From: Petrolisthes cinctipes
Taxonomy: Eukaryota > Arthropoda > Malacostraca > Decapoda > Porcellanidae
NCBI GenBank assembly: GCA_033782935.1
Contig: JAWQEG010001543.1
Span: 328,501 to 392,500 of the forward strand
Direction of reading: 5' to 3'
DNA: 64,000 nt
Shown here: positions 10,072 to 22,200 of the stretch, piece after piece
How the letters are laid out: each line of letters starts with the position of its first letter
How positions within the stretch are numbered: the first letter of the stretch is position 1
Program-made: the position numbers and the translations under genes
The notes under the pieces: generated by a model
Told to the model about the DNA's origin: nothing
What the model saw: only the letters and a program-made list of their open reading frames with translations
Database searches by the model: none

Positions 10072-10941
10072 TTACTGAAGTGCCTCCTGGTAAACGACAT
10101 TTTTCACGACTCCGGTTGACGACATCACATAGAGATTCTTCTCATCGCCGACTCGACTGCAGCCTACATAGAGTTGACCGTGGGAGAAGACCTGGTCCTT
10201 AAGGTTGAGGCCAACTACTTTCAGGGACTGTCCTTGGCTTTTGTTGATTGTCATGGCATAGCTTAGACGAATAGGGAATTGGAGACGTTGGAACTGAATT
10301 GGACAATCTGAGGGCCTCAGAGGGATTCTTGGAATGAAGACATCTTCGCCTTTACCTTTGCCAGTCAGGATTGTGGCCTCCACCAGACGTGGCATCATTG
10401 TTTTAACTCTTAATCTTGTGCCATTGCAAAGTTTTGGTGGGTTCAGGTTTCTAAGAAGCATTATCGGACATCCCAACTTCAGTTCCAAATTGTGAGGTGG
10501 CATCCCTGGTGGATCTAGACTGTTCAGGAATTCTGCTGGGTAGTTGACCACTTGATCATCGTCGGGCACTGTATCAACTGATTTGTACTTCATTGACCTG
10601 CCAGGCTGAGCATCCAGAAGTTTTTGGTTGATGTTGTTGACAGCTTCATTCTTTGGAGCTAGGATAGCTCGCTCACAAAGCCAGGCCGTGCTCGTGAAGT
10701 GCTGGGCGAAGTTAGGGAACACCTCCATGATGAGGTCATTTTCTGTCTCGATCATTTGTCCGAATGGAAGTTTGATTTGACCATCTGAGGATGGGAGGAT
10801 TTGACCATTTCCAACCTGAAGAAGTTGGTTGGCAAACTGGCCAGCAGATTCACCGCCATGCAGTTGGACCCGAATGTTGGTGGAGAGGGTGAGTCTTGTA
10901 GTCTGTTGCCACAGTTGAGATGCCTTGATGCAGGCATTGAA
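10072..10941 (-). pseudogene. Helitron helicase (Pif1-like), C-terminal remnant
   Basis: One open frame of about 290 codons matches the end of the Pif1/RecD-type helicase in Helitron Rep-helicase proteins. Visible landmarks in order: ACIKASQLW and TNIRVQLHG (middle), APKNEAVNNIN, LGCPIMLLRNLNPPKLCNGT, then the late helicase motifs YAMTINKSQGQSLK and GQLYVGCSRV. The ATP-binding Walker A/B part and the whole Rep (HUH) part are missing: a stop at about 10,942-10,944 ends the frame upstream and nothing recognisable follows. A downstream Helitron 3' terminus at 9,710 fits its orientation. I read it as a 5'-truncated, dead copy. The 5' end of the element could not be located. Confidence 0.8.
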
Positions 10942-11545
10942 TCATTCAATAGTTACCAAAATATTATACCAATATGGTAGAAATCAATCATAAAAATGGA
11001 TAAAATTTAATAATAGGTAAAATAAATCGTGAACGACAATATACTTACTGAGATAACGCATAAACAAATCGAATAATATCCGTGCTGTAGCCTAAAATAG
11101 TTTGAGTGGCGTGAGAGGGGAATGGTTCACGTGTTCTCATTTTTAGGGAGGTTTTAGGGGTAACTACTTTATTACTCATGGCGCTGCTGTACGCAAACCA
11201 ATGAACCTAGGAAACTTTAGTTTACAGATTCTGGTGTGTAAAATCAAGCTCTACAAATCTGTAAGAAAAAATTTACCTAAATGAAAGTTTAAACATCACG
11301 CTGTTTTTGCTGTTCATGCGGGAAGGCTGAAATGTGGTATGGTGATTCCGTAGATTTTTTCCCCTGTATTTTATTATTATTTCGCTTGCACGTTTCGTTA
11401 TATGTGGTTTCGTTGTATGACCCCCCCTAAACCTGAAGGGGATCAAGACTCACCTACATGCAAATTTTGAGGACACAAAGTTGGACGGTGTAGGCGTGCA
11501 TCGCGGACACACACACACACACACACACACGCAGACAGAATCTTG

Positions 11546-11609
<64 letters not shown>

Positions 11610-12033
11610 GGCCCCCTCATTGAGCACAAGGTATAGGATAAGGACGTTGTATGTGTGTGTAGATGCAACACGTCCAATTGTACAGTATATCCCCAGTTTG
11701 ATTAAGCGTGCATGCCTATATATAGCTGTTTCGCGTGTCCGCAACTGTACGTAGCCTAACTAGTGTATGGAAGCCGTGTAGTAGTATTCATCAAGCAAAC
11801 AAACACGTAAGTAGGTAGTGTGTGTACATACATACAGGATACAGTTGATCTCCCTGCTATGTGTGTCATGTCTTCTATATTTTTTATATATAGAATTGTT
11901 TCCAAGCGAAGAAGCTAGCATGTTCAGCCCTAAACGCTAGTAATTATTACTGACCTCGATCATGCCTTAGGAAATGTTTGACAAAGAGTGAAGAATATTT
12001 TATGTAGCCTACTTGATGACTGTCTGATCTGTA
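10942..12033. other. Intergenic with AC and TA microsatellites
   Basis: Contains (AC)n at 11,503-11,531 and a long (TA)n at 11,550-11,606. No gene is recognised; the minus-strand frame through this part is repeat-derived. Confidence 0.65.
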
Positions 12034-12200
12034 GTTGATGATTTTTCCGGAAGGGTATAGTATACTGCTTATTCCTCCTATAACTATGCCAGAAAACAGA
12101 CGCCCTCAAGGACACTATAATTATAGGGGATCCGTTTTCGTAGCATAGGTTGAAGGAATCAAGAGACCTTCCAATTCACCAACAAAATAATGAACCTCCC
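12034..12200. mobile_element. Diverged TTAA-type MITE, family A
   Basis: Carries TTATTCCTCCTATAACTATGCC and the inverse half ending CTTCCAATTCACCAAC..CCTCCCCTTGA. The left terminus is worn. Confidence 0.55.
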
Positions 12201-12287
12201 CTTGATTGGTACCCGTATAATTGGACTCAAATCTTGCCTGGATTCTAATTAGCACTTTCCTATGACTTGGTCCAGTGGGGGTATACA

Positions 12288-12313
12288 TACACACACACAC
12301 ACACACACACACA
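12288..12313. repeat. (CA)n microsatellite
   Basis: About 26 bases of CA. Confidence 0.9.
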
Positions 12314-12535
12314 TGTCTTATGGTCCAACTCAGATCGAGGGTCTTCTCTTTCAACCCTCCTGGCTGGTCTAGCTCCTATAGGAATGCAATTTACACGTAC
12401 TCGACTTTTCTTGACCATTACGTATTTAGGTCCTTTATAAAAAAAATTAAAAGGTGAAGGATGCCACTATATAGGTAGATCGAATAACCCGTGGCTGAAA
12501 AAAAAATAGATGAAATATGCCAGGAGGGAAAGCTC

Positions 12536-12812
12536 GATGTTGATGATGATGTTGATGATGATGTTGATGATGTTGATGATGATGTTGATGATTATGATGT
12601 TGTTGATGATGTTGATGATGATGTTGATGATGTTGATGATGATGTTGATGATTATGATGTTGTTGATGATGATGATGATGATGTTGATGATGTTGTTGAT
12701 GATGTTGATGATTATGATGTTGTTGATGATGATGTTGATGATGATGATGATGATTATGTTGTTGATGATTATGTTGATGATGATGATGTTGATGATGTTG
12801 TTGATGATGTTC
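12536..12812 (+). repeat. GAT/GTT trinucleotide array
   Basis: About 280 bases of GATGTTGAT-type triplets with a higher-order unit of about 60 bases (ending GATTATGATGTTGTTGAT). All three plus frames and the minus frame stay open, giving Asp/Val, Met/Leu and His/Gln strings; these are not genes. Confidence 0.95.
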
Positions 12813-13737
12813 CATTTTAAAACAGAGATTGTGGCTTCCGCTTCTGCAACCTTTATCTGAGAGGAAAAATGATAATGTTAAAGGTCAAAGATACGTTTAT
12901 ATCCTTTGTGTTGTGACATGGCATGATACTGTAGTGTTACTTCTTGACGGTTTCATAATCCATGCAGCGTAGGCCATAATTGAAGGTCGAGGAAGGTTAA
13001 CCTATATTTTGTCAATGGAATAATGCAGAAATTTCTCTCAGCTAAGAAATCAAACTTTCCACCAAATTACCTTAACCTTACGTAACCTTACATAGTTATT
13101 AGAAGCAGGTCAGGTTAAATCTCTATGTCCAGATCGCCACCATCATGATCCTCAATTTCTGATTCCAACTGATTTCGACTCGACGTGTCCGCTAATACAA
13201 TTCAAAATTATATTTAATCCCCTGATTTTCCTAATACTTATCTAATCTCCTTTCAAATGTACCAACATATATTCACTGACTACACAACTCTGCTGGAAAT
13301 ATTGATTCATGGTGATTTACCCTAATCTATATGTCTGGAAGCAGATATATGGGAAACTTCTGGCAGGACTGGCGACTATTTTGGACTCCATCTTGAATTT
13401 CCGCTGAAGCACAAGCTGGATTTCTGGGGACTTTTAGTATGTTATTCAGGACAAGTTTCTGAACATATCCTGCAATTTTCAGCTTGATTATAATTTGTTC
13501 AGGGTTAAACCTATTACTCTTGTACTAAAACATGGGGATGTGAGAAGCAATTTAAGGATATGGGAAAGAAGCTAATTTTATCTGGTCTGTCCTTGTGGGA
13601 GGGGCAGGGAAAATAATTGACACAAGTTAGTATGGGAATTTGAAATGGAATGATATGGAAAGAGGCTTAAAGGCAAAGTAGCTAGTTCACTTGAGTGAGG
13701 ACAGGATTTCTTAAGATCCTCACGACACTGCTGGTCC
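12813..13737. other. Intergenic, nothing recognised
   Basis: I see no long open frame, repeat array or known motif in this stretch. Confidence 0.6.
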
Positions 13738-14196
13738 CACAGAGCTACAAACATAGAGCGATCGACCCTGTGTTATTAGATAGGGGAGGAGTGTCACCCA
13801 CAGAGCTATAAACATAGAGCTCGCCACCACCCCCTCCTGGCGTGTCGCCACCGGAAGTGGGTTGGCGGCCATGATGCCTGCCCATCCCCTCAACCCGCCA
13901 GCCTGTTATTAAGCTTATGCCAGGGTAAGATATTATTTCATTTATTCGGTCTTTTATTGAGGATATGGTATATTAACTACATTATAGTGACTCACAATAT
14001 ATGAATAAGTATTTCTTTAACCGATATATTAGTGAATGGCTGATTAAATATAAATACATTTCGGTTAATAGGTGAAATTAGTTAGATAAACAAAACTATC
14101 GTTGGCTCTCATCCACAGTCACCTTCTTATAATATATATATACAACGTACTTAATCTCTATTATGATCAGTATTTTATGTTCACATTGTTCAGTAT

Positions 14197-14845
14197 GAAT
14201 GTATGTATGTCACACTAGAGTAATATGTGTGTATACATGCATGTCACAATAGAATATGTGTATGTCACACTAACGTTAGAGTAATATGTATGTATGTATA
14301 TATGTTACACTAGAATAATATGTATGTATGTATGTATGTCACACTAGAGTAATATGTATGTATGTATGTACAGCCGTGGTCAAAAATAATCACCCATATA
14401 GGAGTAACTCACGTAAGATTTTGACAGCTTCCCTCTGTTCCTTAGCTGATAAACATTCCAATAAATAGGTATAGTGCCATCGTTTAATTTAATACAAACA
14501 GCTACACACTGCTTAAAACAATAAAATAATATGTGAACATGAAAACATTACACAGTAAATTGTTAAAGTTACCCATATGTGGATGATTATTATTGACCAC
14601 GACTGTATGTATGTATGTCACACTAGAGTAATATGTATGTATGTATGTCACACTAGAGTAATATGTATGTATGTCACACTAGAATAATATATATGTATGT
14701 CACACTATAGAAATATGTATGTCACACTAGAGTAGTATGTATGTATGTCACACTAGAGTAATATGTATGTATGTCACACTAGACTAGAGTAATATGTATG
14801 TATGTATGAATGTCACACTAGAGTAATATGTATGTATGTATGTAA
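14197..14845. repeat. ATGTATGTCACACTAGAGTAAT minisatellite
   Basis: Tandem array of ATGTATGT plus CACACTAGAGTAAT units with variable ATGT number, the inverse of the array at 3,180-3,440. It is split by a Tc1-type MITE at 14,371-14,605. Confidence 0.85.
14371..14605. mobile_element. Nested Tc1-type MITE, family E
   Basis: TA then CAGCCGTGGTCAAAAATAAT at the left; ATTATTGACCACGACTG then TA at the right. It lies inside the minisatellite, whose ATGT units continue on both sides, so it inserted after the array formed. Confidence 0.8.
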
Positions 14846-15482
14846 GGTAAGTGGAGGGAGAGGGAGACAGATTACAGCAGTTATATATATTTGTCTTGTT
14901 TAATAAACCAGTTTAAGTTTAATTTCTTTGCATAATTTTCCGTATGGACATTATCTCAGCCTTGTTAATTGATTTAACAAAACCTTTATAATTAGATAAC
15001 AAGATACAATGCATTACAAATCAGGGAAATGTCAATAACTGTGGAAAGAAACATATTATACAAGTACGTACGGGAGTTCAATGGGCAACTATCTATACAA
15101 TAGAGTGCTCGCCTGTGGTGACACTCCTCCCCTATCTAATAACACAGGGTTAAGCGCTCTATGTTTTTAGCTCTGTGGTGTCACCCATGGAGGTATAACC
15201 CATGGTGTCACCACAGTCGATCGCTCTATGTGTATAGCTCTGTGCTTTGAACTCCCGTACATACTTGTATAGTATGTTTCTATCCACAGTTATTGACATT
15301 TCCCTGATTTGTAAAGCATTGTATCTTGTTATTTAATTATGCAGGTTTTGTTAAATCAATTAACAAGGCTGAGATAATGTCCATACGGAAAATTAAGCAA
15401 AGAAATTAAACTTAAACTGGTTTATTAAACAAGACAAATATATATAACTGTAATCTGTCTCCCTCTCCCTCCACTTACCTTA

Positions 15483-15620
15483 CATACATACATACATATT
15501 ACTCTAGTGTGACATTCATACATACATACATATTACTCTAGTGTGACATACATACATACTTACACCCATTCTAGTGTGACATGCATATATACACACATAT
15601 TACTCTCGTGTGACATACAT
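15483..15620. repeat. ACATACAT minisatellite, inverted copy
   Basis: The short version of the same array, in the opposite arm of the foldback element. Confidence 0.8.
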
Positions 15621-15956
15621 TCATACTGAACAATGTGAACATAAAATACTGATCATAATAGAGATTAAGTACGTTGTATATATATATTATAAGAAGGTGA
15701 CTGTGGATGAGAGCCAACGATAGTTTTGTTTATCTAACTCATTTCACCTATTAACCGAAATGTATTTATATTTAATCAGTCATTCACTGATATATCGGTT
15801 AAAGAAATACTTATTCATATATTGTGAGTCACTATAATGTAGTTAATATACCATATCATCAATGAAAGACCGAATAAATGAAATAATATCTTACCCTGGC
15901 ATAAGCTACCAGCAGGGCTGGCGGGTTGAGGGTGTGGTTGAGGGGAAGGGCACTTA

Positions 15957-16995
15957 GGCCCCCTTCACACGACGCGACCATGGCCGCGCGACCACGAGAT
16001 TATTGGCCGCGCGACCATGGTCGCGTTTCATTCTCTCGACGCGACCATGGTCGTGCGGCCAAGGATATTTTGGCGCCATTCCTACCACTCACGGTCTCGT
16101 CATGGAGGTGGAAGAAGCGGCAATTGTTATTGTGATGTACTCACAATTGCGCAAGCAAGAGAGAGAGAGAGAGAGAGAGATTTATTGATGAAGATAGTTA
16201 ACAATAAAGAGAGATAAACAGAAATAAAGATAAAGACACACTGGAAGTGATGTATAGATGGAGATAGTAAATAGAAAAGTGAGATAAACAAAAAGAAAGC
16301 AAGACAGAAACAGGTAATAAGAACATATATAATACCCAAAATCAACACGTAGGATATAAATACAGGAAATAAATGAAAGAAGTGTATGAACATATTTTAA
16401 CACATTTAAATTCCCAGTTATAGTGAGTGACATTGGTTGAAGGAGGCTTTGAGGAAAATAATCAAGTGAAAATTTCTAAAGCACATTATTTCCTCCGTTC
16501 TGTAATATCATACTTTCATTGGTTCCCTACGTCCTCTGGTCAAACGACGACAATCTCGGTCCTCTGGTCAAATTAGTGGGAGAGATTCTTGTGAGTTAAT
16601 TGGAAGGCTACTGAATCCTCCAAACTATGTCACAAAACACATTCCCTATTAGTAAACATTGATGTGAATTGTTTCCTAGGTTAGTTACAGCAGGCCTCGA
16701 TTGAACTTCCACAATAAAATGTTCAGTATCAAAGTCTTCCTCCATGATCACACATCTGGTCGCGCTGATGGTCGCGTCTCGTCTGAATAGCTCCATTTGT
16801 TTCTACGTAAACATGTGGTCGCGCGACCAGGTTGGCCGCTCACTTGGTCGCCTTCCCTGGCGACCAGCTGAAATCTGGTCGCGCGGCCAGACTTGGCCGC
16901 GCGACCCCGTGTGAAGGGCTCCATCTAAACCAATACAAGCATATGGTCGCGCTGCCATGGTCGCGCGACTGTGGTCGCGTCGTGTGAAGGGGGCC
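15957..16995. mobile_element. Nested PIF/Harbinger-like MITE with TTA duplication
   Basis: The termini GGCCCCCTTCACACGACGCG and its inverse are flanked by TTA on both sides (15,954-15,956 and 16,996-16,998). Subterminal regions repeat the word GGTCGCGCGAC in both directions. GGCC-type ends with a 3-bp TWA duplication suggest PIF/Harbinger; this is inference, as no transposase frame is seen. A (GA)n run lies at 16,160-16,180. Confidence 0.7.
16570..16695. mobile_element. Nested fragment of family A MITE
   Basis: ATTAGTGGGAGAGATTC followed by GGAAGGCTACTGAATCCTCC and AAACTATGTCAC, then the start of the inverted half. It lies inside the Harbinger-like element and is truncated at its right end. 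Confidence 0.55.
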
Positions 16996-17279
16996 TTATC
17001 ATGGCCGCCAACCCACTTCCGGTGGTGAGACGCCAGGGGGGGGGGGGGGGGTTAAGCGCTCTATAGTTTGTAGCTCTGTGGCTGGTCCTCCTACTCCACC
17101 ATAATCATCTCTGTCTATTTATATGTCAGGTACTGTAACTAACACAGAACACTCGACCAGGTGGAGTAGCCTTTACTGTCTTAAAATTAAGACTCTATTG
17201 TTAATGGGGACGATTTGCCTTGTACTTAGACATATTCCAATAACATTAGACATATTCCAAACATTAAAATCGCAAGAAA

Positions 17280-17545
17280 TTTTAGCTCTGTGGTGGCAGT
17301 GGTGTCAAGTATGGAGAGAAAATTTTCCCTAAACATGGGGAATTAGAGGTACCAATGGGAAAATTATATAAAGATTGTTCAAGAGTACATGGGGAAATTT
17401 CTACCAGACAAGATATCAAGAATATGGTAAATATACGATTATTTTCAGGAGTAAACAGAGAATTCTTGAGGGATAAAGGGAAATTCTGATGCTGAAGTTG
17501 GGGAAATTTCGTCAAGAATACCTGGCAACACTGCCCACGAACTGC
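17280..17545. repeat. Imperfect inverted repeat
   Basis: GGCAGTGGTGTCAAGTATGG at the left faces, in complement, GGGCAGTGTTGCCAGGTATTC at the right. The inner arms have GGGGAAATT and AATTTCCCC words. Probably an old foldback element; no target duplication is certain. Confidence 0.5.
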
Positions 17546-17867
17546 TGCTGTATGTGATGATGTCATGATCCCTTATTAAAACAGGATACACATACTCTTA
17601 TAATACATTAATGAGAGGAACCCACCAACACTCTCCAAATTATTTTTCAAGAACTATATTAAACAAAATGTAAAAAAAAAAAACCCTTTATTTGTCTTTA
17701 CATTCATGGGTTTTGTTGACATTGAGAGAGGCTGTAGAAGGACAATCTGAGATATTTGTCTGCTGCTGTAACAAGAATCCTTAATTAACTCTACCAACAC
17801 CAGTCCATTATATTACGTTATATCTCGTAGACGATGGCATCATTATCGGTCCCATCCCAGTAAATAT

Positions 17868-18180
17868 CACTTTCATTTTACGTTATTTTATAGTTTTTTT
17901 TAGTATTGAATGACAGAGTAATCACGGTTCACTTTAATTTTACGTTATTATAAGTTAGTTTTTTATTGATTTTCATTTTACGTTATTATAAGTTAGTTTT
18001 TTATTGATTTTCATTTTACGTTATTATAAGTTAGTTTTGTTAGTGTAGAGTGACAGAGTAATCATTTTCATTTTACGTTATTATAAGTTAGTTTTGTTAG
18101 TGTAGAGTGACAGAGTAATCATTTCCATTTTACGTTATTATAGTTAATTAGTGTTGAGTGACTGATTAATCATTTTCATT
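17868..18180 (+). repeat. Tandem repeat TTCATTTTACGTTATTATAA
   Basis: About six units of TTTCATTTTACGTTATTATA plus AGTTAGTTTT, alternating with TTATTGAT or with GTTAGTGTAGAGTGACAGAG. Unit length alternates between about 40 and 60 bases. Confidence 0.8.
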
Positions 18181-18202
18181 CTGTTGGTGACCTTTTGGAC
18201 TA

Positions 18203-18324
18203 TATTCAAGAACATTCATGGTGCATACGATGGTGTAGTACCGGTACGATGGCTCCATAGGAAAACAATAACAGCCTTTGTACCGGTACAACGCCATCGT
18301 ATGCACCACGAATGTTCTTGCATA
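18203..18324. mobile_element. Palindromic element, family F
   Basis: The left arm AAGAACATTCATGGTGCATA matches the complement of the right arm, AAGAACATTCGTGGTGCATA; both continue CGATGG and then ACCGGTAC. Related copies are at 24,062-24,161 and 29,188-29,316. Confidence 0.7.
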
Positions 18325-18577
18325 CAGCCTTTTCTCTCGACAATATATTGTATTGTTCTGCAAATTATCTGTTTTTAACACCCTCGGCTTTTATCCATAC
18401 GAGGTGTTTCTGGCCTAGCATAGCCTTCATTTTCTACTTTACACTCACTATACTGATAAATATTGGTGGTATTATTCATTCTTTAGGCTTCAGTTACATT
18501 TTTATTGGATCCCTAACTTAACTTGGTGCTTTATATTTGTGCAGGATTTTACCGTGGGTTTATGGAGGTACGGTAGT

Positions 18578-18727
18578 ATACTTATGGTATATTGGAGTGC
18601 CTTGATTCCTCCAAACTATGCCAGGAAACAGGACCAGATATGCAAAGTTAATGGTGGCCTTGCCTATTGCTTTGAATAGTTGGGGGAATCATTTACTCCA
18701 GATATACTAACACTGCAATATCCCCTT
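18578..18727. mobile_element. Palindromic MITE, family B
   Basis: GATTCCTCCAAACTATGCCA with GGAAACAGGACCAG, then the inverse ending ACTCCAGATATACTAACACTG and CCCCTTGA. The left terminus is worn. Confidence 0.65.
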
Positions 18728-18769
18728 GACTTAACTTTCGGTAAAAAAAAAATACGCATCCAGAGTGAC

Positions 18770-18914
18770 GAGCCTCAGAGTGATATTATTAAACTATTTC
18801 GAGGAAAAGGCTTATCGTTGCTCAGTACGTATTGCAAGTTGATGCAAATTGAGCGACGACAAGCCATTTTCTTGAAGATATTGTAGTTTAATAATACCAT
18901 CCTCAGAGTGGTAA
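18770..18914. mobile_element. Palindromic element, family H
   Basis: The left arm CCTCAGAGTGATATTATTAA faces a right arm whose complement begins CACTCTGAGGATGGTATTAT. Inner words GAGGAAAAGGCTTATCG and CAAGAAAATGGCTTGTCG also pair. A related copy lies at 34,508-34,640. It ends about 220 bases upstream of the first PHKB coding exon. Confidence 0.6.
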
Positions 18915-19139
18915 CATTTACAGTATTCAAATATGTTAGTTCAGACCATAAATAAATATTTTGTGTCCTAACAGCAAGATACATTATGCCAATCACACAA
19001 GACATTCTGAACTAAGTATGTAAGCGATCGTTATGAAAAGTATCGGAGTATGGGATGCCGAATAATTATTTTAGAAAGCCTGTACCGGTACTGTACTACA
19101 TTGATTGATGCAGGTAAATCACGCTTCGTGGATTAAGTA

Positions 19140-19269
19140 ATGAAATTTTACAGACAGGTGCGCAGCAGACAGCGGACATTGAGTGGATGTGATTCAGACA
19201 TTGACGTAAACCTGCGGGTGATTAGCTATGATGACACCGTGCGCAAACTTGACCACTACTATGGCATCG
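19140..19269 (+). CDS. PHKB: PHKB coding exon 1 (start uncertain)
   Basis: In-frame ATG at 19,140 with a stop just upstream (19,134-19,136) and G at -3. It encodes [20 protein letters not shown] and then the family block [13 protein letters not shown], and ends at donor GTTAGT in phase 1. A possible acceptor TTTTACAG ends at 19,153; if used, the true N-terminus comes from an upstream exon I cannot see and the ATG is not the start. The basic stretch RSRQRTLSG is an R-x-x-S kinase-type site where mammalian PHKB carries an N-terminal PKA site. Confidence 0.75.
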
Positions 19270-22200
19270 GTTAGTATTAGAACTTGGATGGTCATTGTAA
19301 TCTGCCTTTCCTTATTATGCCTATGCAAATATTGTGTATTACCATATAATAATCTGAAAGGAATAATATATAATAGAATAGTTTGCTACTTTTCTATAAC
19401 TTATTTTGGTTAATTTTGTTTGTTTCTTTTGATGTGGATAAACTTGTGGGGAATTAGAATGCTGTTATTACATTAAAGGATTCATTTCTATATTCTTGAC
19501 AGTCAAAAGGCAACTTCTTAAGAACCAGAGCATCACCCTTGGTCTCTTCCCATCATCAAGTGCAGAGCAGGTACTGGCGGACGTCCGCACTTCCATATAC
19601 TGTGCAACATCAATCTGGAGTTTATTTCAGGCATATAGGTAAGTCATAATTGTTTTTTTTATTTTAAGTCACTCCCAACTTTTGGTCTTCAATACTGTGT
19701 ATACTCTTGATTATTTACCTTTCTTGACTGCTACTTCTGTATGGAATATGCTATACTTTAGTATGGGCAAATCACACAATTACAGGGTACTTATTCCTAT
19801 TCCTGGGATACCTTCAGTAGGAATAGGTGATAAAATTGATTAGATGTGTTAGATATAAGCTGCACTTTATATTTAAACCTTGTGACGGTACACTATCTGT
19901 CTTTTTTTCTCATTACTGACCTTGTATGATAATATACAGTACAGTACTCCATAAAGAGGTAACCATGAACAATACACCTCGAACCCCCCTGTCCCCCATC
20001 AACACTCCCTGACTCATACTTTTTACAGATATACACCTCTTCACTCCATCCCTGTCCCACATTGTTATTAACCATTTTGTCAAGGTCATCCTCACACACC
20101 ATCTGCTCTATAGAGCCAGTCCACTGCTTGATGTATCTTCTCGTACTCTGCAAACTTATTCATGCCCCTTAGCACCATATTACAGCCAGACTTTTTCATT
20201 TGTCAGTCCATTATCATCAGCCATTGTCAGTCCCTAATTGTCATAATTTTCTTAACTATATTTCATGCAATACCTCACTCACCTCAACATACCGATACTG
20301 TTCTGCAACATCTCCCTCACCTCAACACACACTCCTGTAACCCTTCAATCATGTGCTGAGCCTTGTATGAACGGCAGACGAATCGACGATGATCGAGGCA
20401 AGGCATATGAGCTGGGGCAGTCGTGTGTCAAGTGCATGCGTGGGATCCTGATGTGTTGGATGAGACAAACCAGCCAAGTGGAAAACTTCAAAAAGGGCCA
20501 GCAACCCAAGTATGCACTACATGCAAAGTTCCACCTCATTACTGGAGAAGCGATCATATCCAGTGACGCTTACGGACATTTACAGGTGAGCAGTCAGGGG
20601 GTTAGCCTATCCCACAGACATCTTCAAATCTGTACAATATTGGCAAATTTACTTTGGTGAAAGTTGAAAATTCAAGTCTGATTTGCATTTTGCATTAGGG
20701 TGGAGAAATTGTGTACCCTGGGAGTTGATGATACTATTTGTTTCCTTAATGTTATTTGTAGATAGACATTTTACCTTTATGCAGTACCTAATTACAATGT
20801 TTCCTTCATATTACTTGCAGATAGACATTGTGTCATTATACCTGTTGTCCTTGGTCCAGATGATTAACTCAGGCCTACAGATCATTTACACAATGGATGA
20901 GGTGACCTTTGTACAGAACCTGGTATACTATGTGGAGAGGGCATACAGAACACCCGACTTTGGAATGTGGGAGCGCGGCAGCAAGTACAACAATGGTACC
21001 CCAGAGCTGCATGCCAGGTAGGATGCAGCACAGCAATCGGTTAATTTGGGCTAGCTTTGCTTGGCACTTTTATATCTCTGGTCAGGTGTTACTTGTATAT
21101 ATAATAATAATACTTTAGTTTATGTCAATCTTCCATCTGCTCATTGTGTTGACATCATTGGCCATGGCAGAGTGCACACATTTTTTTCTGACTGTATGGG
21201 ACAGAGTGAAGCATCAACACATGGATGGATGGATTTGCCTCTCATTGCACACCCTTTTACCAAACCATGATTCTCATCCATTACCAGCTCTATAGGGATG
21301 GCCAAGGCAGCACTGGAAGCCATTAATGGGTGTAACCTGTTCGGGGAGAAGGGCGCCTCCTGGTCAGTCATTTTTGTTGATATTGACGCACACAACCGCA
21401 ATCGCAGTATCTTCGAGACAATTCTTCCAAGGGAATCCAGCTCTAAGGTAATTTTTTTATTCAACTTCACACAGACTGATATCAAAATTTTCTCCATGTT
21501 CTGTCTTGGGTGATATAAATTGGGTACAGCAGTTAACCAATGTTTTATATACTGTCCTCATACTGTACATTCGACATTAAGCTTACATAGCCATAGACTG
21601 TCAATATAGTTTCAGGGTATTCCTCTGTCAATCTATCTATATATATCTGGTTGGTAACCGTCTGAATAAACCAATTTATCTGTTAATCTATCTATAGATA
21701 GATTAACAGATAAATTGGTTATCTGTTAAAACCCCTGAATATAGAAAATAATACAATACTGTGTGTCTTTCTCGATCAGAATGTGGATGCCAGTCTCCTG
21801 TGTACCATCTCCTTCCCTGCCTTTGCCACCCATGATCAGATGCTCTACTCTAAGACCAGAGCACAAGTGAGTGATTCCTTGTTCTCCATTGAAATATGCA
21901 ACCCACCATTCTTTCTTTGAGTTTACTTATCACTGAAAAATAAATTACACATTATTGGGGTTCAATGAAGAGCTATCAGCTGTATAGTAGCCACTATGTG
22001 TACAAAAATTCAGGACAATAAGGAAGAGATAAATTATTATAGGATAAGAGGGAAGGGAGTATGGACAAAAGAAAAGTGTCTGGTTTCCTCTTTCTTAAAA
22101 AATCATTTGTTGTGGATTTTTCTCTGATTACCAGTTACTCTACTGTATTGTGTGTGGTAATGAAGAGGGTTTATTCTTCCCCATTTACTGTTTTTCCGTA

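Larger units (their letters stand above)
13738..17080. mobile_element. Foldback hAT-like composite element with 8-bp TSD
   Basis: The element begins CACAGAGCTACAAACATAG and ends with the complement of CACAGAGCTACAAACTATAG. The eight bases GCTGGTCC occur directly outside both ends (13,730-13,737 and 17,081-17,088), a target duplication of the size made by hAT-type transposases. Inside, block 13,920-15,075 (from ATGCCAGGGTAAGATATT to GTACGGGAGTTCAA) and block 15,245-15,905 are inverted copies of each other around a centre at 15,076-15,244 that repeats the terminal word (AGCTCTGTGGTGTCACC). Other insertions are nested in it. No transposase frame is visible, so it is non-autonomous. Confidence 0.8.

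Noticed and set aside
12447..12860. Long open frames rich in His/Gln (minus) or Asp/Val and Met/Leu (plus)
   Set aside because: All frames are open because of the GAT/GTT triplet array; no start context, splice or family supports a gene.
20265..20660. 131-codon frame as an independent gene
   Set aside because: Its middle is PHKB exon 3; the ends are intron.
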